Shown piece by piece: positions 25,746-36,155 of a stretch of 64,000 nt of DNA. A model generated the notes under the pieces. The model had not been told where the DNA came from. It searched no databases and worked only from the letters and a program-made list of their open reading frames with translations. The position numbers and the translations under genes are program-made. Position 1 is the stretch's first letter; every line of letters begins with the position of its first letter. Source of the stretch: CAVPCY01 sp963702525 (GTDB taxonomy: Bacteria; Actinomycetota; Coriobacteriia; Anaerosomatales; PHET01); assembly GCA_963702525.1 (NCBI GenBank), contig CAVPCY010000025.1, positions 40,765 to 104,764 on the forward strand. The letters run 5' to 3'.

Positions 25746-26969
25746 CTACGACTCGAGTTCCTTCACCAACTGCTCGAGGAAGAGGCCGGCGTCGGTGACC
25801 ACGCCGATGGTCTGCCACGAGCCGCGGTCCGCGAGCTTGGTCACCACCGCCGGGTTGATGTCGACACACACCGTGGTCACGCTCGCGGGCAACATGTTGC
25901 CGGTGGCGATGGAGTGCAGCATCGTCGAGAGCATCAAGCACGAGCCTGCCTGCTGCGCGTACGCGCGCATCTCACGCTGCGCGACCATCACGTCGGTGAT
26001 GACATCGGGCAGCGGCCCGTCGTCGCGGATCGAGCCCGCGAGAACGTACGGCGTGCCGGTCTTCACGAGCGTGTACATCAGCCCGTTGGTGATGTCGCCG
26101 GCCTCGACGGCCGCCGCGATCGAGCCGTGGCCGCGCACCACGTTGATGGCGCGCAGATGGTGCTGGTGACCGCCGGCAGCAGGTACGCCCTCGGCAAGCG
26201 AGACGCCCAGCGACGTGCCGAACATCGCGGCCTCGATGTCGTGCACCGCGACCGCATTGCCGCCGAACAGCACGCTCACGTACCCCATCTCGACGAGCCG
26301 CGCGATGTACTCGCGCGCCCCGGTGTGCACCACCGCCGGGCCTACGACCGCGATGACTTCCTTGCCCGCGGCGCGCGTGTCGCGCATCATGCGCGCGATC
26401 TCGGCAACCACCTGCGCCTTGGGCTTCTCGGAGGAGACCGCACTCGACATGAACTCGAAGCACTGGCTCTCGCGAGGTCGCTCCTGCGGGTGCACGCGGA
26501 TGCCGCTGTGGCCGACCACGTACAGCTCGCCCTCGCGCGCGTCGGCCATCGGGATCGCCTCGGCGATGCACGCCTGCGGGTCGACGCGCACGCCCAGGTC
26601 CATCTCGGGATTGGCGACGCGGACCCACGTGCCGGAGATGCGGACGTCGGTCTCGAGGTTGGTGGTCGAGTAGAAGCCGTCGGGGAACACGCCGTCGCGC
26701 GGGGCCGCGTCGAACGCAGCGTCAGAGGGCTGGCAGGCGACCGCGCCGTGTTCCTGGACCGCGAGCAGGATCTCCTCGAGCAGGTCGCGCGTCTCGGCGC
26801 GCACCCGAAGCACCGCCACCGAGACGTCCTCGTTGGTGCGGCCCACCTCGAACGAGAGCGACTCGAACTCGCCGCCCCGGGCGATGATGTGGTCCATGAC
26901 CTGCGACATGATGCCCGAGTCGATCAGGTGCCCCTCGATGCGTACGTCCTCGAAGACGTCGTGATGCAT
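25746..26969 (-). CDS. TIGR00300-family protein (LOR/SDH domain; AgrE/ArgZ-like)
   Basis: 407 residues from the ATG at 26969, with AGGAGG upstream. The N-terminal 100 residues (FEDVRIEGHLIDSGIMSQVMD) are the LOR/SDH conserved domain. A Rossmann-like second half (VAVVGPAVVHTGAREYIARL, LFGGNAVAVHDIEAAMFGTSLG) matches the TIGR00300 group, related to the C-terminal part of cyanobacterial arginine dihydrolase/ornithine cyclodeaminase AgrE. An NAD-dependent amino-acid activity such as ornithine cyclisation is plausible but not shown. Intact. Confidence 0.78.
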   Translation of the reverse strand: MHHDVFEDVRIEGHLIDSGIMSQVMDHIIARGGEFESLSFEVGRTNEDVSVAVLRVRAETRDLLEEILLAVQEHGAVACQPSDAAFDAAPRDGVFPDGFYSTTNLETDVRISGTWVRVANPEMDLGVRVDPQACIAEAIPMADAREGELYVVGHSGIRVHPQERPRESQCFEFMSSAVSSEKPKAQVVAEIARMMRDTRAAGKEVIAVVGPAVVHTGAREYIARLVEMGYVSVLFGGNAVAVHDIEAAMFGTSLGVSLAEGVPAAGGHQHHLRAINVVRGHGSIAAAVEAGDITNGLMYTLVKTGTPYVLAGSIRDDGPLPDVITDVMVAQREMRAYAQQAGSCLMLSTMLHSIATGNMLPASVTTVCVDINPAVVTKLADRGSWQTIGVVTDAGLFLEQLVKELES

Positions 26970-27058
26970 GGAATCCTCCTGCAGCCGAATACGCGGCGCT
27001 TGAGCGCACGCCAAAGAGAGTATCGCGCAAAGGAGGAGGGTGCGGCGTGCGATTCGGC

Positions 27059-27487
27059 CTAGTAGTGGCCGTGAGCGCCGGAGTCGCCGAGCAAACACGC
27101 ATCGAGGGTGCCGTCGTCGTCGAAGGTGTACGCGCCCTCGGCGACCGTGGGGTTGTTGACGTCGGCTGGACCGTCCCCTGCCGGGCAGGTCGGCGGACGG
27201 CCGATGAAGTTCTCGACCTTGAGCGGATGGGCGGCGTTCACGACACCGGCCAAGGTGGACAGGTCGGTGTCGTTGTGCGCCGCACTCCAGATGTGGATGG
27301 CGCCCTCGAGTTCCCGCTGGTTGGCGAAACACGTCCGTGTGGCCGCCATGTACGACGATTGCACGAAGACGGGAATCGCGATCGCAACAAGGATACCGAT
27401 GATCATGACGACGACCATCAGCTCGATGAGTGTGAAGCCTGCATCTGTGCGAGCGCGCGCTGCGTACACGAGTCGGACTCCAACCAT
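27059..27487 (-). CDS. Type IV pilin / pseudopilin with prepilin cleavage motif
   Basis: About 142 residues. The class III signal DAG^FTLIELMVVVMIIGILVAIAIPVF (prepilin peptidase cut before Phe, Glu at mature +5) is classic for type IV pilins and type II secretion pseudopilins. The mature part has Cys pairs (TCFANQRELEGAIHIW, TCPAGDGPADV), the ComGC/GspG-like major-subunit layout. The start is uncertain: ATG at 27487, or GTG at 27523, neither with a strong ribosome site. No other pilus genes are nearby. Confidence 0.75.
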   Translation of the reverse strand: MVGVRLVYAARARTDAGFTLIELMVVVMIIGILVAIAIPVFVQSSYMAATRTCFANQRELEGAIHIWSAAHNDTDLSTLAGVVNAAHPLKVENFIGRPPTCPAGDGPADVNNPTVAEGAYTFDDDGTLDACLLGDSGAHGHY

Positions 27488-27614
27488 GCCGAAATGAATG
27501 TCCTGCACGGGGAGTATCGGCACGTCGGAGGCGCCCGTTGAGAAATGAACGTGACCGCCGTCACCGTAGTGCGGACCCGATCGCCGCGCCGCAGGCGCCT
27601 GCCGAGCAGGCTCC

Positions 27615-28076
27615 CTACGCCTCGGCCATGGCCTTCTTGAGCGCGACGATCTTGTCGCGGTACTCGGGCATCGACGTGCCGAGGATCTGCGTGGCGAGAA
27701 TCGCGGCGTTCTTCGCGCCGTTGATGGCGACGCACGCGACCGGCACGCCCGTGGGCATCTGCACCATCGACAGCAGCGAGTCCAGCCCGCCCAGGTCGCT
27801 CGTCTTCATCGGCACGGTGATGACGGGCAGCGGCGTGAACGCGGCCACGACTCCGCCCAGGTGCGCGGCCTTGCCCGCGGCGGCGACGATCACCTTGAGG
27901 CCGCGGTCGCCTGCGGTCGAGGCCCACTCGTGCACGCGCTCGGGGTTGCGGTGCGCGCTCGCGACGAGCAGCTCGTAGGCGACGCCGAGCTCGTCGAGCT
28001 GGTCGGCGCACTGCTGCATGACGTCGAGGTCGGACTTCGAGCCCATGATGATGCCTACGAGCGGGGTGTCAGCCAT
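27615..28076 (-). CDS. purE: N5-carboxyaminoimidazole ribonucleotide mutase PurE
   Basis: 153 residues, class I PurE: VGIIMGSKSDLDVM (phosphate loop), SAHRNPERVHEW, AAGKAAHLGGVVAAFT, PVITVPMKTSDLGGLDSLLS. It moves the carboxylate of N5-CAIR to C4 in purine synthesis. purD lies about 2.4 kb upstream on the same strand, consistent with a scattered purine set. Intact, although surrounded by heavily frameshifted sequence. Confidence 0.95.
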   Translation of the reverse strand: MADTPLVGIIMGSKSDLDVMQQCADQLDELGVAYELLVASAHRNPERVHEWASTAGDRGLKVIVAAAGKAAHLGGVVAAFTPLPVITVPMKTSDLGGLDSLLSMVQMPTGVPVACVAINGAKNAAILATQILGTSMPEYRDKIVALKKAMAEA

Positions 28077-28079
28077 CGG

Positions 28080-29121
28080 TCAGCCTCCTGCGGTGTCGTC
28101 GGGCGCCGACCGATCGGCGTCCGGGTCCTGCGAGACGGGCGTGTCAGAAAGTGTAGCGGGTTGGCGCCGCAGCGCGAGAGCGGTGCCCGCGAGCGCCGCG
28201 AGACCGAGGGGAGTGATCACGGCCAGCGAGTGTTCACGCCGAGCAGCGATCTCGCGGCAACTCCGCGGGCAGCGTGAGATCCGCGCACAGTGACAGCTCC
28301 GAAGGCCCAAGCGCCCGACGCAGGACGCCGCCGAGAGCGGCACGAGCCACAGCCGAGCGAACGCCGGTGCGGCTCGTCACCGCGCGTAGCCGCGACGAGC
28401 CATGCCACCGCGGCACAACCGCGGCAGCAGAGCGGCCATGCGACAGCGCGACCGTGCCCCGCGCATCCAGTCCGCCGGGCATGCGGACCGCGACCACGCG
28501 CAACACGACGCCGGGCGACGCCGACCTGCGACAGCCGGCAGCGGCCGCGAACACCACGGCGAGCAGACGCATCTCCCGCAGCGGCCGTCCCTCCCAGCCA
28601 AGGAAGCCCAGCCCGTCGCGCGGCGCTCGGTGCTCGGAGCCCGTCGCCGTCGGGTGCGTCGCCCGAGAAGCCGGCGTCGCGGATGCGCGCAAGCGAACGG
28701 TCGACGCAATCCACGCGCCCGCGAGCGCGCCCAGCGCGACTCCCGAGCGTCACGTGGACGTCCAGCACCGGTCAGACCGAGGCGAGTCCCAGCGAAGCCC
28801 AACCGCCGAGACGAGCAGCGCCCACGAGAGCACTGGATAAGCACGCCCGCGAGCGCCAGCGTAGAGGCGGCCCTGGGCGCGGCGAAACGGATGAGCGCCG
28901 CGACCAGCAGCGCGACGAGCCGCGAACTCGCAGCACCGCGACCGCGATGACGACGGCCTGGCATCATCGACGGCCCGACTCGCCTCGTGCCGGTGCCCTG
29001 ATCGTCACCTGCTGACGCACCTCGAGACGCGGCCCACTGCACCGCAGCCGCCGCCGAACGCCAGCCACAGCGCCGTGCGGCGCTCGCTCGCGGGCAGGTA
29101 GCGGTCGAAGAAGCGGCTCAT
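28080..29121 (-). pseudogene. Heavily frameshifted gene, probably an integral membrane protein
   Basis: No single frame spans this kilobase. Reading on the minus strand, fragments in changing frames look coding: MSRFFDRYLPASERRTALWLAFGG from the ATG at 29121, LVALLVAALIRFAAPRAAS, VTLGVALGALAGAWIAS, and a C-terminal HSLAVITPLGLAALAGTALA ending at 28080 just before purE. The hydrophobic pieces suggest several membrane helices. At least five indels would be needed, the densest error region in the window. The family cannot be named. Confidence 0.4.
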
Positions 29122-29125
29122 CGCG

Positions 29126-30497
29126 CTACCGCGGTCCGCCGGCGAGCGGCGTGGACTCGGCGGTCTCGGTGTCGGCGACCGCGCCGGCGACGGGGTGCGG
29201 CGGCGCACGAGTCGCCGTCGCCGAAGAGCAGCTCGCCGCTCGTCGCCGGAGAGCGCGTTTCGCGCCTGGTCGCGCAGGTTGTTCACCGAGATGAAGAACT
29301 CGCGCATCATCGCGACGAGCAGGTAGCGGCCCTTCTCGGTGAGGACGAGCTCCTCGGAGTTGTCGATCGAGAAGGCCCCCGCCGAGCGCATGAACGCCAT
29401 CTCGATGGGCAGGCCGTGCTCGATGGTCACTCCGAAGTCCGCCTCGAACTTGCGCTTGTCGAGCGACATCCCGAACAGCGCCATCAGGAACCGGTAGCGC
29501 ATCAGGTCGTGGCGCCCGAACGTGCGGCCCTGCGTCACGCCGGTGAGGCCAGCGTCGATGCGCTCGCCGTACTCCTGCGAGCGAGAAGGTGTTCACGAGG
29601 ATCTGGCCGTCGAGGAAGGAGAAGGCCCCGCTGCCGATGCCCACGTACTCCTCGTAGTCGACGATGTACTCGTCGATCATGCCGCCGCCGGTGCGCGAGA
29701 ACGTCCACGCGCTCGCGGGCGTGAACTTCTCGGACAGGCCCTCGACGATCGTGTGGTAGTAGCGCGCCTCGCGGTGGTAGTCCACCGCGCCCACGGTGCG
29801 CTTGAGCGACTCGGCGACCGCGGGCGAGGCCATGAGCGGGTAGAACGTGGTCTGGTTCGCGCCGGTGCTCTTGATGAGCTCGATGTCGCGGGCGAGCGCC
29901 TCGGCGGTCTGGCTGGGGAAGTTGAAGATCATGTCGACGTTGATCGAGTGGAAGGCGCCCTCGACCGCGCGCAGCCGCTCGAGGATCGCTTCCGCCGAGC
30001 CGTACTTGTCGTAGCGGTCCATCTGCTTGAGCAGCCCGTCGTCGAAGCTCTGCACGCCCACGCTGAAGCGGTCGACGCGGCCCTGCAGCGGCTCGATCCA
30101 CTGCGGGTAGAGGTGGTTGGGGTTGGTCTCCGAGGAGACCTCCTTGATCGAGAAGAGCTCCTTGGCCAGATCGATCGTGGCGACGAGCTCGCCGATGTCG
30201 ACGGTGGGCGTGCCGCCGCCCACGTACATCGACTCGAAGTCGTAGCCCAGCTCGGCCACCATGCGCATCTCGGCGCGCAGCTGCTTGAAGTACGCGGTCG
30301 CGCGCTCCTGGTTGAACGGGAAGCGGTTGAACGAGCAGTACGGGCACAGCCGCTCGCAGAACGGCACGTGCACGTAGAGCAGGTACTCGCTTGCCCTCGG
30401 CCGGAGCGGGCAGCGAGACGATCGAGGTGTCGTCGAGCGAGAGCTGGCGCGAGATCGCGCCGCGCATGACGCTGGTGAGAAGCCGCTCCGAGAGCAT
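29126..30497 (-). CDS. HemW-like radical SAM coproporphyrinogen III oxidase family protein, two or three frameshifts
   Basis: About 456 residues in total. After a 36-residue leader (MLSERLLTSVMRGAISRQLS) comes YVHVPFCERLCPYCSFNRFPF, whose CxxxCxxC binds the radical-SAM cluster. MYVGGGTPT (SAM), SVGVQSFDDGLLKQMDR and SINVDMIFNFPSQT follow as in HemN/HemW. A C-terminal winged-helix region (FGVTIEHGLPIEMAFM...LTEKGRYLL) ends it. Frames break near 30398, near 29570-29590 and near 29225. HemW-type proteins are heme chaperones or oxygen-independent oxidases; a decarboxylase-like relative is also possible. The region around residues 35-100 is duplicated at 32308-32536. Confidence 0.75.
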
Positions 30498-31816
30498 GCT
30501 GCCGCCTCTACGCTTCGGCTCGGGGCTGCAGAGCGCGCGCTGGCCGATGTCGCGCCGGCAGAACGCGCCCTCGAACTCGATGCGGTCGACCGCCGCGTAC
30601 GGCGTTCGCGATCGCGGTCTCGAAGTCGGGCGCGGTCGCGGTCACGTTGAGCACGCGCCCGCCGGCGGTGACGAGCGTCGCCGTCGACGACCTTGGTGCC
30701 CGCGTGGTAGACGGTCACGCCGGCGATCTCCTCGGCGCCGAGTCGATGCCCGTGATCGGCTTGCCGGTCTCGTAGTCGCCGGGGTAGCCGGCGCTCGCGA
30801 GCACCACCGAGACCGCCACGTGGCTCGACCACGACAGCTCGATCTCGTCGAGCCGGCCCTCGGCGCACGCGAGCAGCACCTCGGCGAGGTCGGTCTGCAG
30901 CCGAGGGAGCACGACCTGGGTCTCCGGGATCGCCGAAGCGCGCGTTGAACTCGAGCAGCTTGGGGCCCTCGTCGGTCAGGATGAAGCCGCCGTAGAGCAC
31001 GCCGCGGTAGTCGATGCCCTCGTCGGCGAGCGCGTCGGCCGCCATCCACATGATCTCGACCATCCGCGCGTACTCGGCGCGCGGTGACGAGCGGGACCGG
31101 CGAGTAGACACCCATGCCGCCGGTGTTGGGACCGGTGTCGCCGTCGCCCACGCGCTTGTGGTCCTGCGCCGGCGCCATCGGCACCATCGGTGCGACCGTC
31201 GACGAACGCGAGCAGCGAGCACTCCGGGCCGGCGAGGAACTCCTCGACGAGCACCGTCGCGCCCGCGTCGCCGAAGCGGCCGTCGAAGCACTCGTCGACC
31301 GCAGCCTTCGCGGTGCCGAGGTCCATCGCGACGGTCACGCCCTTGCCGGCCGCCAGGCCGTCGGCCTTGATGACGACGGGCGCGCCGAACTCGTCGATCG
31401 CGGCGTAGGCGGCCTCGCGCTCGCTCGGCGGTGAACGTCTGCGAGCGCCCCGCCGGGATCTCGTGGCGGGCCATGAGCGCCTTCGAGAACGCCTTGCTGC
31501 CCTCGACGCGCGCCCCGGAGGCGCCCGGCCCGAACGCCGGGATGCCGGCTGCCCGCACCGCGTCGGCCACGCCGGCCACGAGCGGCGCCTCGGGGCCGAT
31601 CACGACGAGGTCGATCGCCGGTGTCGCGCGCGAAGGCGGCGACCGCGGCCGGGTCCTCGATCGGCGAGCGTCGACGGCGACGGTGTCGCGCTCGAGCGCG
31701 GTGCCGCCGTTGCCGGGAGCGGCGAGGATAGCGTCGACGAGCGGCGACGCGGCGAGCGACTTCACGAGCGCGTGCTCGCGGCCGCCGGAGCCGAGAACGA
31801 GGATGCGCATGCCCAT
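30467..31816 (-). pseudogene. purD: purD, first copy, multiply frameshifted
   Basis: A second version of phosphoribosylamine-glycine ligase, broken by many single-base insertions (near 30665, 30735, 30935, 31085, 31190, 31430, 31622, 31665 and elsewhere). Conserved pieces survive in three frames: MGMRILVLGSGGREHALVKS, LVVIGPEAPLVAGVADAV, FNARFGDP, VVLPRLQTDLAEVL. It differs from the cleaner copy at 32506-33844 by substitutions too (SKAFSKAL versus SKEFSKAL), so it is not just a repeat of the same reads. Most likely a strain variant left in the assembly. Confidence 0.75.
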
Positions 31817-31935
31817 GGCGAGAACCTTCCATCGGAAGCGGGGGTACGCCCGCATTGTAGCCGAGGGGTGCCCTGTCGATGATTCCCGAGAAGCCCCCGA
31901 CCACCCCATGCGCGCCGAACGGGTACCTACCTGCC

Positions 31936-32310
31936 ATGAACACCGCCCCCGACATGGCACTTTCCGACAACGCGCGCGCACTCGCGAGGGCGCTCATCAC
32001 GCGGGGTACGACGCCATCGTGGTGGGAGGAGCGGTGCGCGACACGCTGATGGGTCGGGCGATCACCGACGTCGATCTGGTCACCGATGCCGAGCCGGGGA
32101 GGTGCGCGTCTCGCGCCGGCGCTGAGTGGGCGCGCAGCACGTACGCGGTGGGCGAGCGCTACGGCACGCTTGGCGTGGTGCTCGCCGAGGGATGCGAGTC
32201 GAGGTGTCGCGCTACCGCGAGCAGGCAGTCGAGCGCGGCACGATGCCGAGCGCTTGCGGCGGACGCCGAGCGCGCGACTTCACGGTCGACGCGATGGGGT
32301 CGGAAGCGCA
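31936..32310 (+). pseudogene. cca 5' fragment, frameshifted
   Basis: Copy of the first third of the CCA-adding enzyme: MNTAPDMALSDNARALARA, then in another frame GYDAIVVGGAVRDTLMGRAITDVDLVTDAE, WARSTYAVGERYGTLGVVL, and the DFTVDAMG region. It stops at the duplication junction near 32305, where it runs into reversed hemW sequence. The complete gene is at 33963-35373. Confidence 0.8.
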
Positions 32311-32536
32311 TCGGCGCGAGCTGCTTGAAGTACGCCGTCGCGCGCTCCTGGTTGAACGGGAAGCGGTTGAACGAGCAGTAGGGGCACAGCCGCTCGCAGA
32401 ACGGCACGTGCACGTAGAGCAGGTACTCCTTGCCCTCGGCCGGAGCCGGCAGAGAGACGATCGAGGTGTCGTCGAGCGAGAGCTGGCGCGAGATCGCGCC
32501 GCGCATCACGCTGGTGAGAAGCCGCTCCGAGAGCAT
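32308..32536 (-). pseudogene. hemW 5' fragment (copy B)
   Basis: Only the first about 75 codons of the HemW-like gene, from the ATG at 32536 (MLSERLLTSVMRGAISRQLS through CERLCPYC to AYFKQL), then abruptly cca-derived sequence on the other strand. It marks the boundary of the tandem duplication. Confidence 0.8.
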
Positions 32537-33844
32537 GCTGCCGCCTCTACGCTTCGGCTCGGGGCTGCGAGCGCCCGCTGGCCGATGTCGCGCCGGCAAA
32601 ACGCGCCCTCGAACTCGATGCGGTCGACCGCCGCGTAGGCGTTCGCGATCGCGGTCTCGAAGTCGGGTGCGGTCGCGGTCACGTTGAGCACGCGCCCGCC
32701 AGCGGTGACGAGCGTGCCGTCCACGACCTTCGTGCCCGCGTGGTACACGGTCACGCCGGGAATCTCTTGCGCCGAGTCGATGCCCGAGATGGGCTTGCCG
32801 GTCTCGTAGTCGCCGGGGTAGCCGGCGCTCGCCAGCACCACCGAGACGGCCACGTGGCTCGACCACGACAGCTCGATCTCGTCGAGCCGGCCCTCGGCGC
32901 ACGCGAGCAGCACCTCGGCGAGGTCGGTCTGCAGCCGAGGGAGCACGACCTGGGTCTCCGGGATCGCCGAAGCGCGCGTTGAACTCGAGCAGCTTGGGGC
33001 CCTCGTCGGTCAGGACGAAGCCGCCGTAGAGCACGCCTCGGTACTCGATGCCCTCGTCGGCGAGCGCATCGGCCGCCATCCACATGACCTCGACCATCCG
33101 CGAGTACTCGGCGCCGGTCACGAGCGGGACCGGCGAGTAGACGCCCATGCCGCCGGTGTTGGGACCCGTGTCGCCGTCGCCCACGCGCTTGTGGTCTTGC
33201 GCCGGCGCCATCGGCACCATCGTGCGACCGTCGACGAACGCGAGCAGCGAGCACTCCGGACCCGAGAGGTACTCCTCGACGAGCACCGTCGCGCCCGCAT
33301 CGCCGAAGCGGCCGTCGAAGCACTCGTCGACGGCGGCCTTCGCGGTGCCGAGGTCCATCGCCACCGTCACGCCCTTGCCGGCCGCCAGGCCGTCGGCCTT
33401 GATGACGACCGGCGCGCCGAACTCCTCGATCGCGGCGTAGGCGGCCTCGCGCTCCTCGGCACGAAACGTCTTCGAGCGCCCCGCCGGGATCTCGTGGCGG
33501 GCCATGAGCGCCTTCGAGAACTCCTTGCTGCCCTCGACGCGCGCGCCCGATGCGCCCGGTCCGAACGCCGGGATGCCGGCAGCCCGCACCGCATCGGCCA
33601 CGCCGGCCACGAGCGGGGCCTCGGGGCCGATCACGACGAGGTCGATCCCGGTGTCGCGCGCGTAGGCGGCGACCGCGGCCGGGTCCTCGATCGGCAGCTC
33701 GACGGCGACGGTGTCGCGCTCGAGCGCGGTGCCGCCGTTGCCCGGAGCGGTGTGGATAGCGTCGACGAGCGGCGAGGCGGCGAGCGACTTCACGAGCGCG
33801 TGCTCGCGGCCGCCCGAGCCGAGCACCAGGATGCGCATGCCCAT
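32506..33844 (-). CDS. purD: Phosphoribosylamine-glycine ligase PurD, one frameshift
   Basis: About 445 residues. The ATG at 33844 has GGAAGG 8 bases upstream. The ATP-grasp enzyme is complete in two frames: MRILVLGSGGREHALV (N domain), GPEAPLVAGVADAV, VVIKADGLAAGKGVTVA (ATP loop), GPNTGGMGVYSP, LLEFNARFGDP, then after a one-base break at about 32965 TQVVLPRLQTDLAEVL and YPGDYETGKPI. It catalyses the second step of purine synthesis. The exact end is unclear; it may run a few codons into hemW (start 32536), suggesting coupled translation. Confidence 0.88.
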
Positions 33845-33962
33845 GGCGAGAACCTTCCATCGGAAGCGGGGGTACGCCCGCATTGTAGCCGAGGGGTGCC
33901 CTGCGATGATTCCCGAGAAGCCCCCGCCCACCCCATGCGCGCCGAACGGGTACCTACCTGCC

Positions 33963-35373
33963 ATGAACACCGCCCCCGACATGGCACTTTCCGACAACAC
34001 CCGCGCACTCGCGAGGGCGCTCCATCACGCCGGGTACGACGCCATCGTGGTGGGAGGCGCTGTCCGCGACACGCTCATGGGCCGACCCGTCACCGACGTC
34101 GATCTGGTGACCGACGCCGAACCCGAGCAGGTCCGCCTCCTCGCCCACGGCGCATCGTGGGCGCGCAGCACGTACGCGGTGGGCGAGCGCTACGGCACGC
34201 TTGGCGTCGTGCTCGCCGACGGATGCGTGGTCGAGGTGTCGCGCTACCGCGAGCACGCAGTCGAGCGCGGCACGGTGCACGAGCGCTTCGCCGCGGACGC
34301 CGAGCACCGCGACTTCACGCGTCGACGCGATCGGCGTCGACCTTGCGCACAACGAGCTTCTCGATCCGGTCAACGGCCGCGCCTACCTGGAGCGCAAGAT
34401 GCTGCGCGCGCCCGGCAAGCCGCTCAAGCGCTTCGCCGAGGACCCGCTGCGCATCATGCGCGCCGCGCGCCTCGCCGCCGAACTCGACTTCGAGGTCGAG
34501 CGCGACACGCGAGCCGCGATGGCCGACTCCGCGGCATACCTCGACAACGTCGCGGTCGAGCGCATCCGCGACGAGCTCACCAAGCTGCTCGTCTCGCCGC
34601 ACCCTGATATCGGACTCGAACTGCTCCTGCACTCCGGCGCGCTCGACGTCGTGCTACCCGAGATCGCCGCGCTCGACGGCGTCGAGCAGCCCACCTTCCA
34701 CGACCTCGACGCCTTCGCCCACACCGTCCAGACGGTGAGCAACATCGAGCCGACCCCCGTGCTGCGCTGGGCCGCGCTCCTGCACGACGCCGGCAAGGGC
34801 CCCACCCGCACGGTGGAGGCCGACGGGCGCATCCGCTTCTTCGGCCACGCGAAGGCAGGGGCGCTCATCGCCGAGTCGGTCTGCCGCCGGATGCGCCTCT
34901 CGAAGGCCGACACCGCCGCGATCGTCCACCTCGTGCAGGAGCACATGCGCCTGGGCGAGCTCGACCCCGACAACCCCAAGGCGGTCGACCGCGCGGTGCG
35001 CAAGCTCGACGCTCGGCAGAGGGGCGCCGAGGATGAGCACCCGCTCGTCTCCGCCGAGCAGGTGCTCGAACTCACGATGGCCGATTTCGAGGCGACCGCT
35101 CACCGCGATGAGGCCGAGCCGGTGCGACAACGCCTGGCCGAGGCGATCGCCGCTTCTCGGCAGCGGGGCACGGAGACCCCGGTGACCTCGCCGGTCTCAG
35201 GTGAAGAAATCATGGAAACCCTTAACATTTCTGAGGGGGAAGGGGTAGGATTAGCCAAGAAGGCCATCGAGGCCGCCATCTTGAACGGGACGCTCAACGT
35301 AGACGATAGAGCAGGAGCACTAGACGTGGCCCGCAACGCACTCTCGCAGCGACTTCGGGGGGAGTCGACCTAA
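33963..35373 (+). CDS. cca: CCA tRNA nucleotidyltransferase, one frameshift
   Basis: About 469 residues. The head domain has the GGAVRDTLMG motif and DVDLVTDA metal-binding aspartates. LERKMLRAPGKPLKRFAEDPLRIMRAARLAAEL is the nucleotide-selecting neck; an HD domain follows (LLHDAGKGPT, GHAKAGALIAES). It adds or repairs the 3' CCA end of tRNAs. One extra base at about 34320 (DFT to RVDAIG) breaks the frame; the short copy at 31936 reads correctly there, so this is an error. A Glu/Lys-rich C-terminal tail follows. Divergent from purD. Confidence 0.9.
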
Positions 35374-35374
35374 G

Positions 35375-35599
35375 ATGCCAAGATGGGTGGGTACCGCGAT
35401 CGCCGTAGCCATGTGGCCGGTCGCCATGATGCTTGGGGTCCTGTTCGTGTCGAACCCCATCCTCGCTCTCTACGACAGCGGAGCTCTTGGCGCATCACCG
35501 ATCGCGCCGATGACCTACATCAGCATCGGTGCGCTCGCGTTGTCTGTCGTGCTGTGCTTCGCGCTCGGAGCCATCTTCAATTCGATCAACAGGCGGTAG
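35375..35599 (+). CDS. Small two-helix membrane protein
   Basis: 74 residues with two hydrophobic segments (AIAVAMWPVAMMLGVLFV and MTYISIGALALSVVLCFALGAIF) and a short basic tail. Its ATG lies directly after the cca stop, suggesting coupled expression. No family recognised. Confidence 0.5.
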   Translation: MPRWVGTAIAVAMWPVAMMLGVLFVSNPILALYDSGALGASPIAPMTYISIGALALSVVLCFALGAIFNSINRR

Positions 35600-35604
35600 C
35601 AGCG

Positions 35605-36090
35605 CTACTGCCCGTCGAAGGCGCGCTGCATCTGGTCGATGTCGAGCTTGATCTGGCCGAGCATGACCACGGTCGCTCGCTTGGCCGCCTCTGTGTCGGA
35701 CGAGCTGAGCAGTGCGTACATCTCCTCGGGCACGATCTGCCACGACAGCGCCGAACTTGTCCGTGAGCCAGCCGCACTGCACCGGTTCGCCCTCGGCGGT
35801 GAGCTTCGTCCCAGATCTCGTCGACCTCGTCTTGAGTCGCGCAGTTCGCCACGAACGAGATCGACTCATTGAAGGTGAAGAGCGGACCGCCGTTGAGCGC
35901 TGTGAACTCCTCGCCGTCGAGGCGAAACCGCACCGTCTGCACGCCGCCGGGCGGCGGGCCGGAAGGGGCTTCGGACCTGGACGTGCGTGACGCCGAGAAT
36001 CTCGGAGTCTTCGGGAAGACCGAGACAGTAGAACTCGGCCGCATCCATCGCCTGATCGTCGAACCACAGGAACGGACTGATCCTGGGCAT
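35605..36090 (-). CDS. VOC-family protein (PhnB / glyoxalase-like), frameshifted
   Basis: About 161 residues over three frames: MPRISPFLWFDDQAMDAAEFY (typical PhnB start, AxxFY), VQTVRFRLDGEEFTALNGGP, SISFVANCATQDEVDEIWD, EPVQCGWLTDKFG, SWQIVPEEMYALL and a C-terminal MQRAFDGQ. The PF06983 family is often named 3-demethylubiquinone methyltransferase-like, but its members are metal-dependent VOC proteins of unclear activity. Breaks near 35745, 35807 and 35955 look like insertion errors. Confidence 0.78.
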
Positions 36091-36155
36091 GGGGCTTCCT
36101 TTCGCGCAATGTAGGGGGAGTATACCCACTCAGCGAGAAAGGGGAGCCGTCGGGC

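Larger units (their letters stand above)
30263..32310. repeat. Tandem duplication, copy A (hemW 5' part - purD - cca 5' part)
   Basis: About 2.05 kb that recurs as copy B at about 32306-34340 in the same orientation. Unit content in order: hemW codons 1 to about 80 (minus), purD (minus), about 120 bases of shared intergenic sequence, and the first 370 bases of cca (plus). Copy A is full of indels; copy B is far cleaner. The junction joins cca codon ~125 to the middle of hemW. Confidence 0.85.
32306..34340. repeat. Tandem duplication, copy B
   Basis: Cleaner copy of the unit described for 30263-32310. Its right edge runs into the complete cca gene, and its left edge starts inside hemW. Both copies share one frameshift in purD (a CCC run at the FGDP codons, about 30930 and 32965) but differ at many other bases. 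Confidence 0.85.

Noticed and set aside
30263..34340. Two purD genes as true paralogues
   Set aside because: The duplication also cuts hemW and cca at both ends and copy A cannot encode a protein, so a strain or assembly duplicate is more likely.
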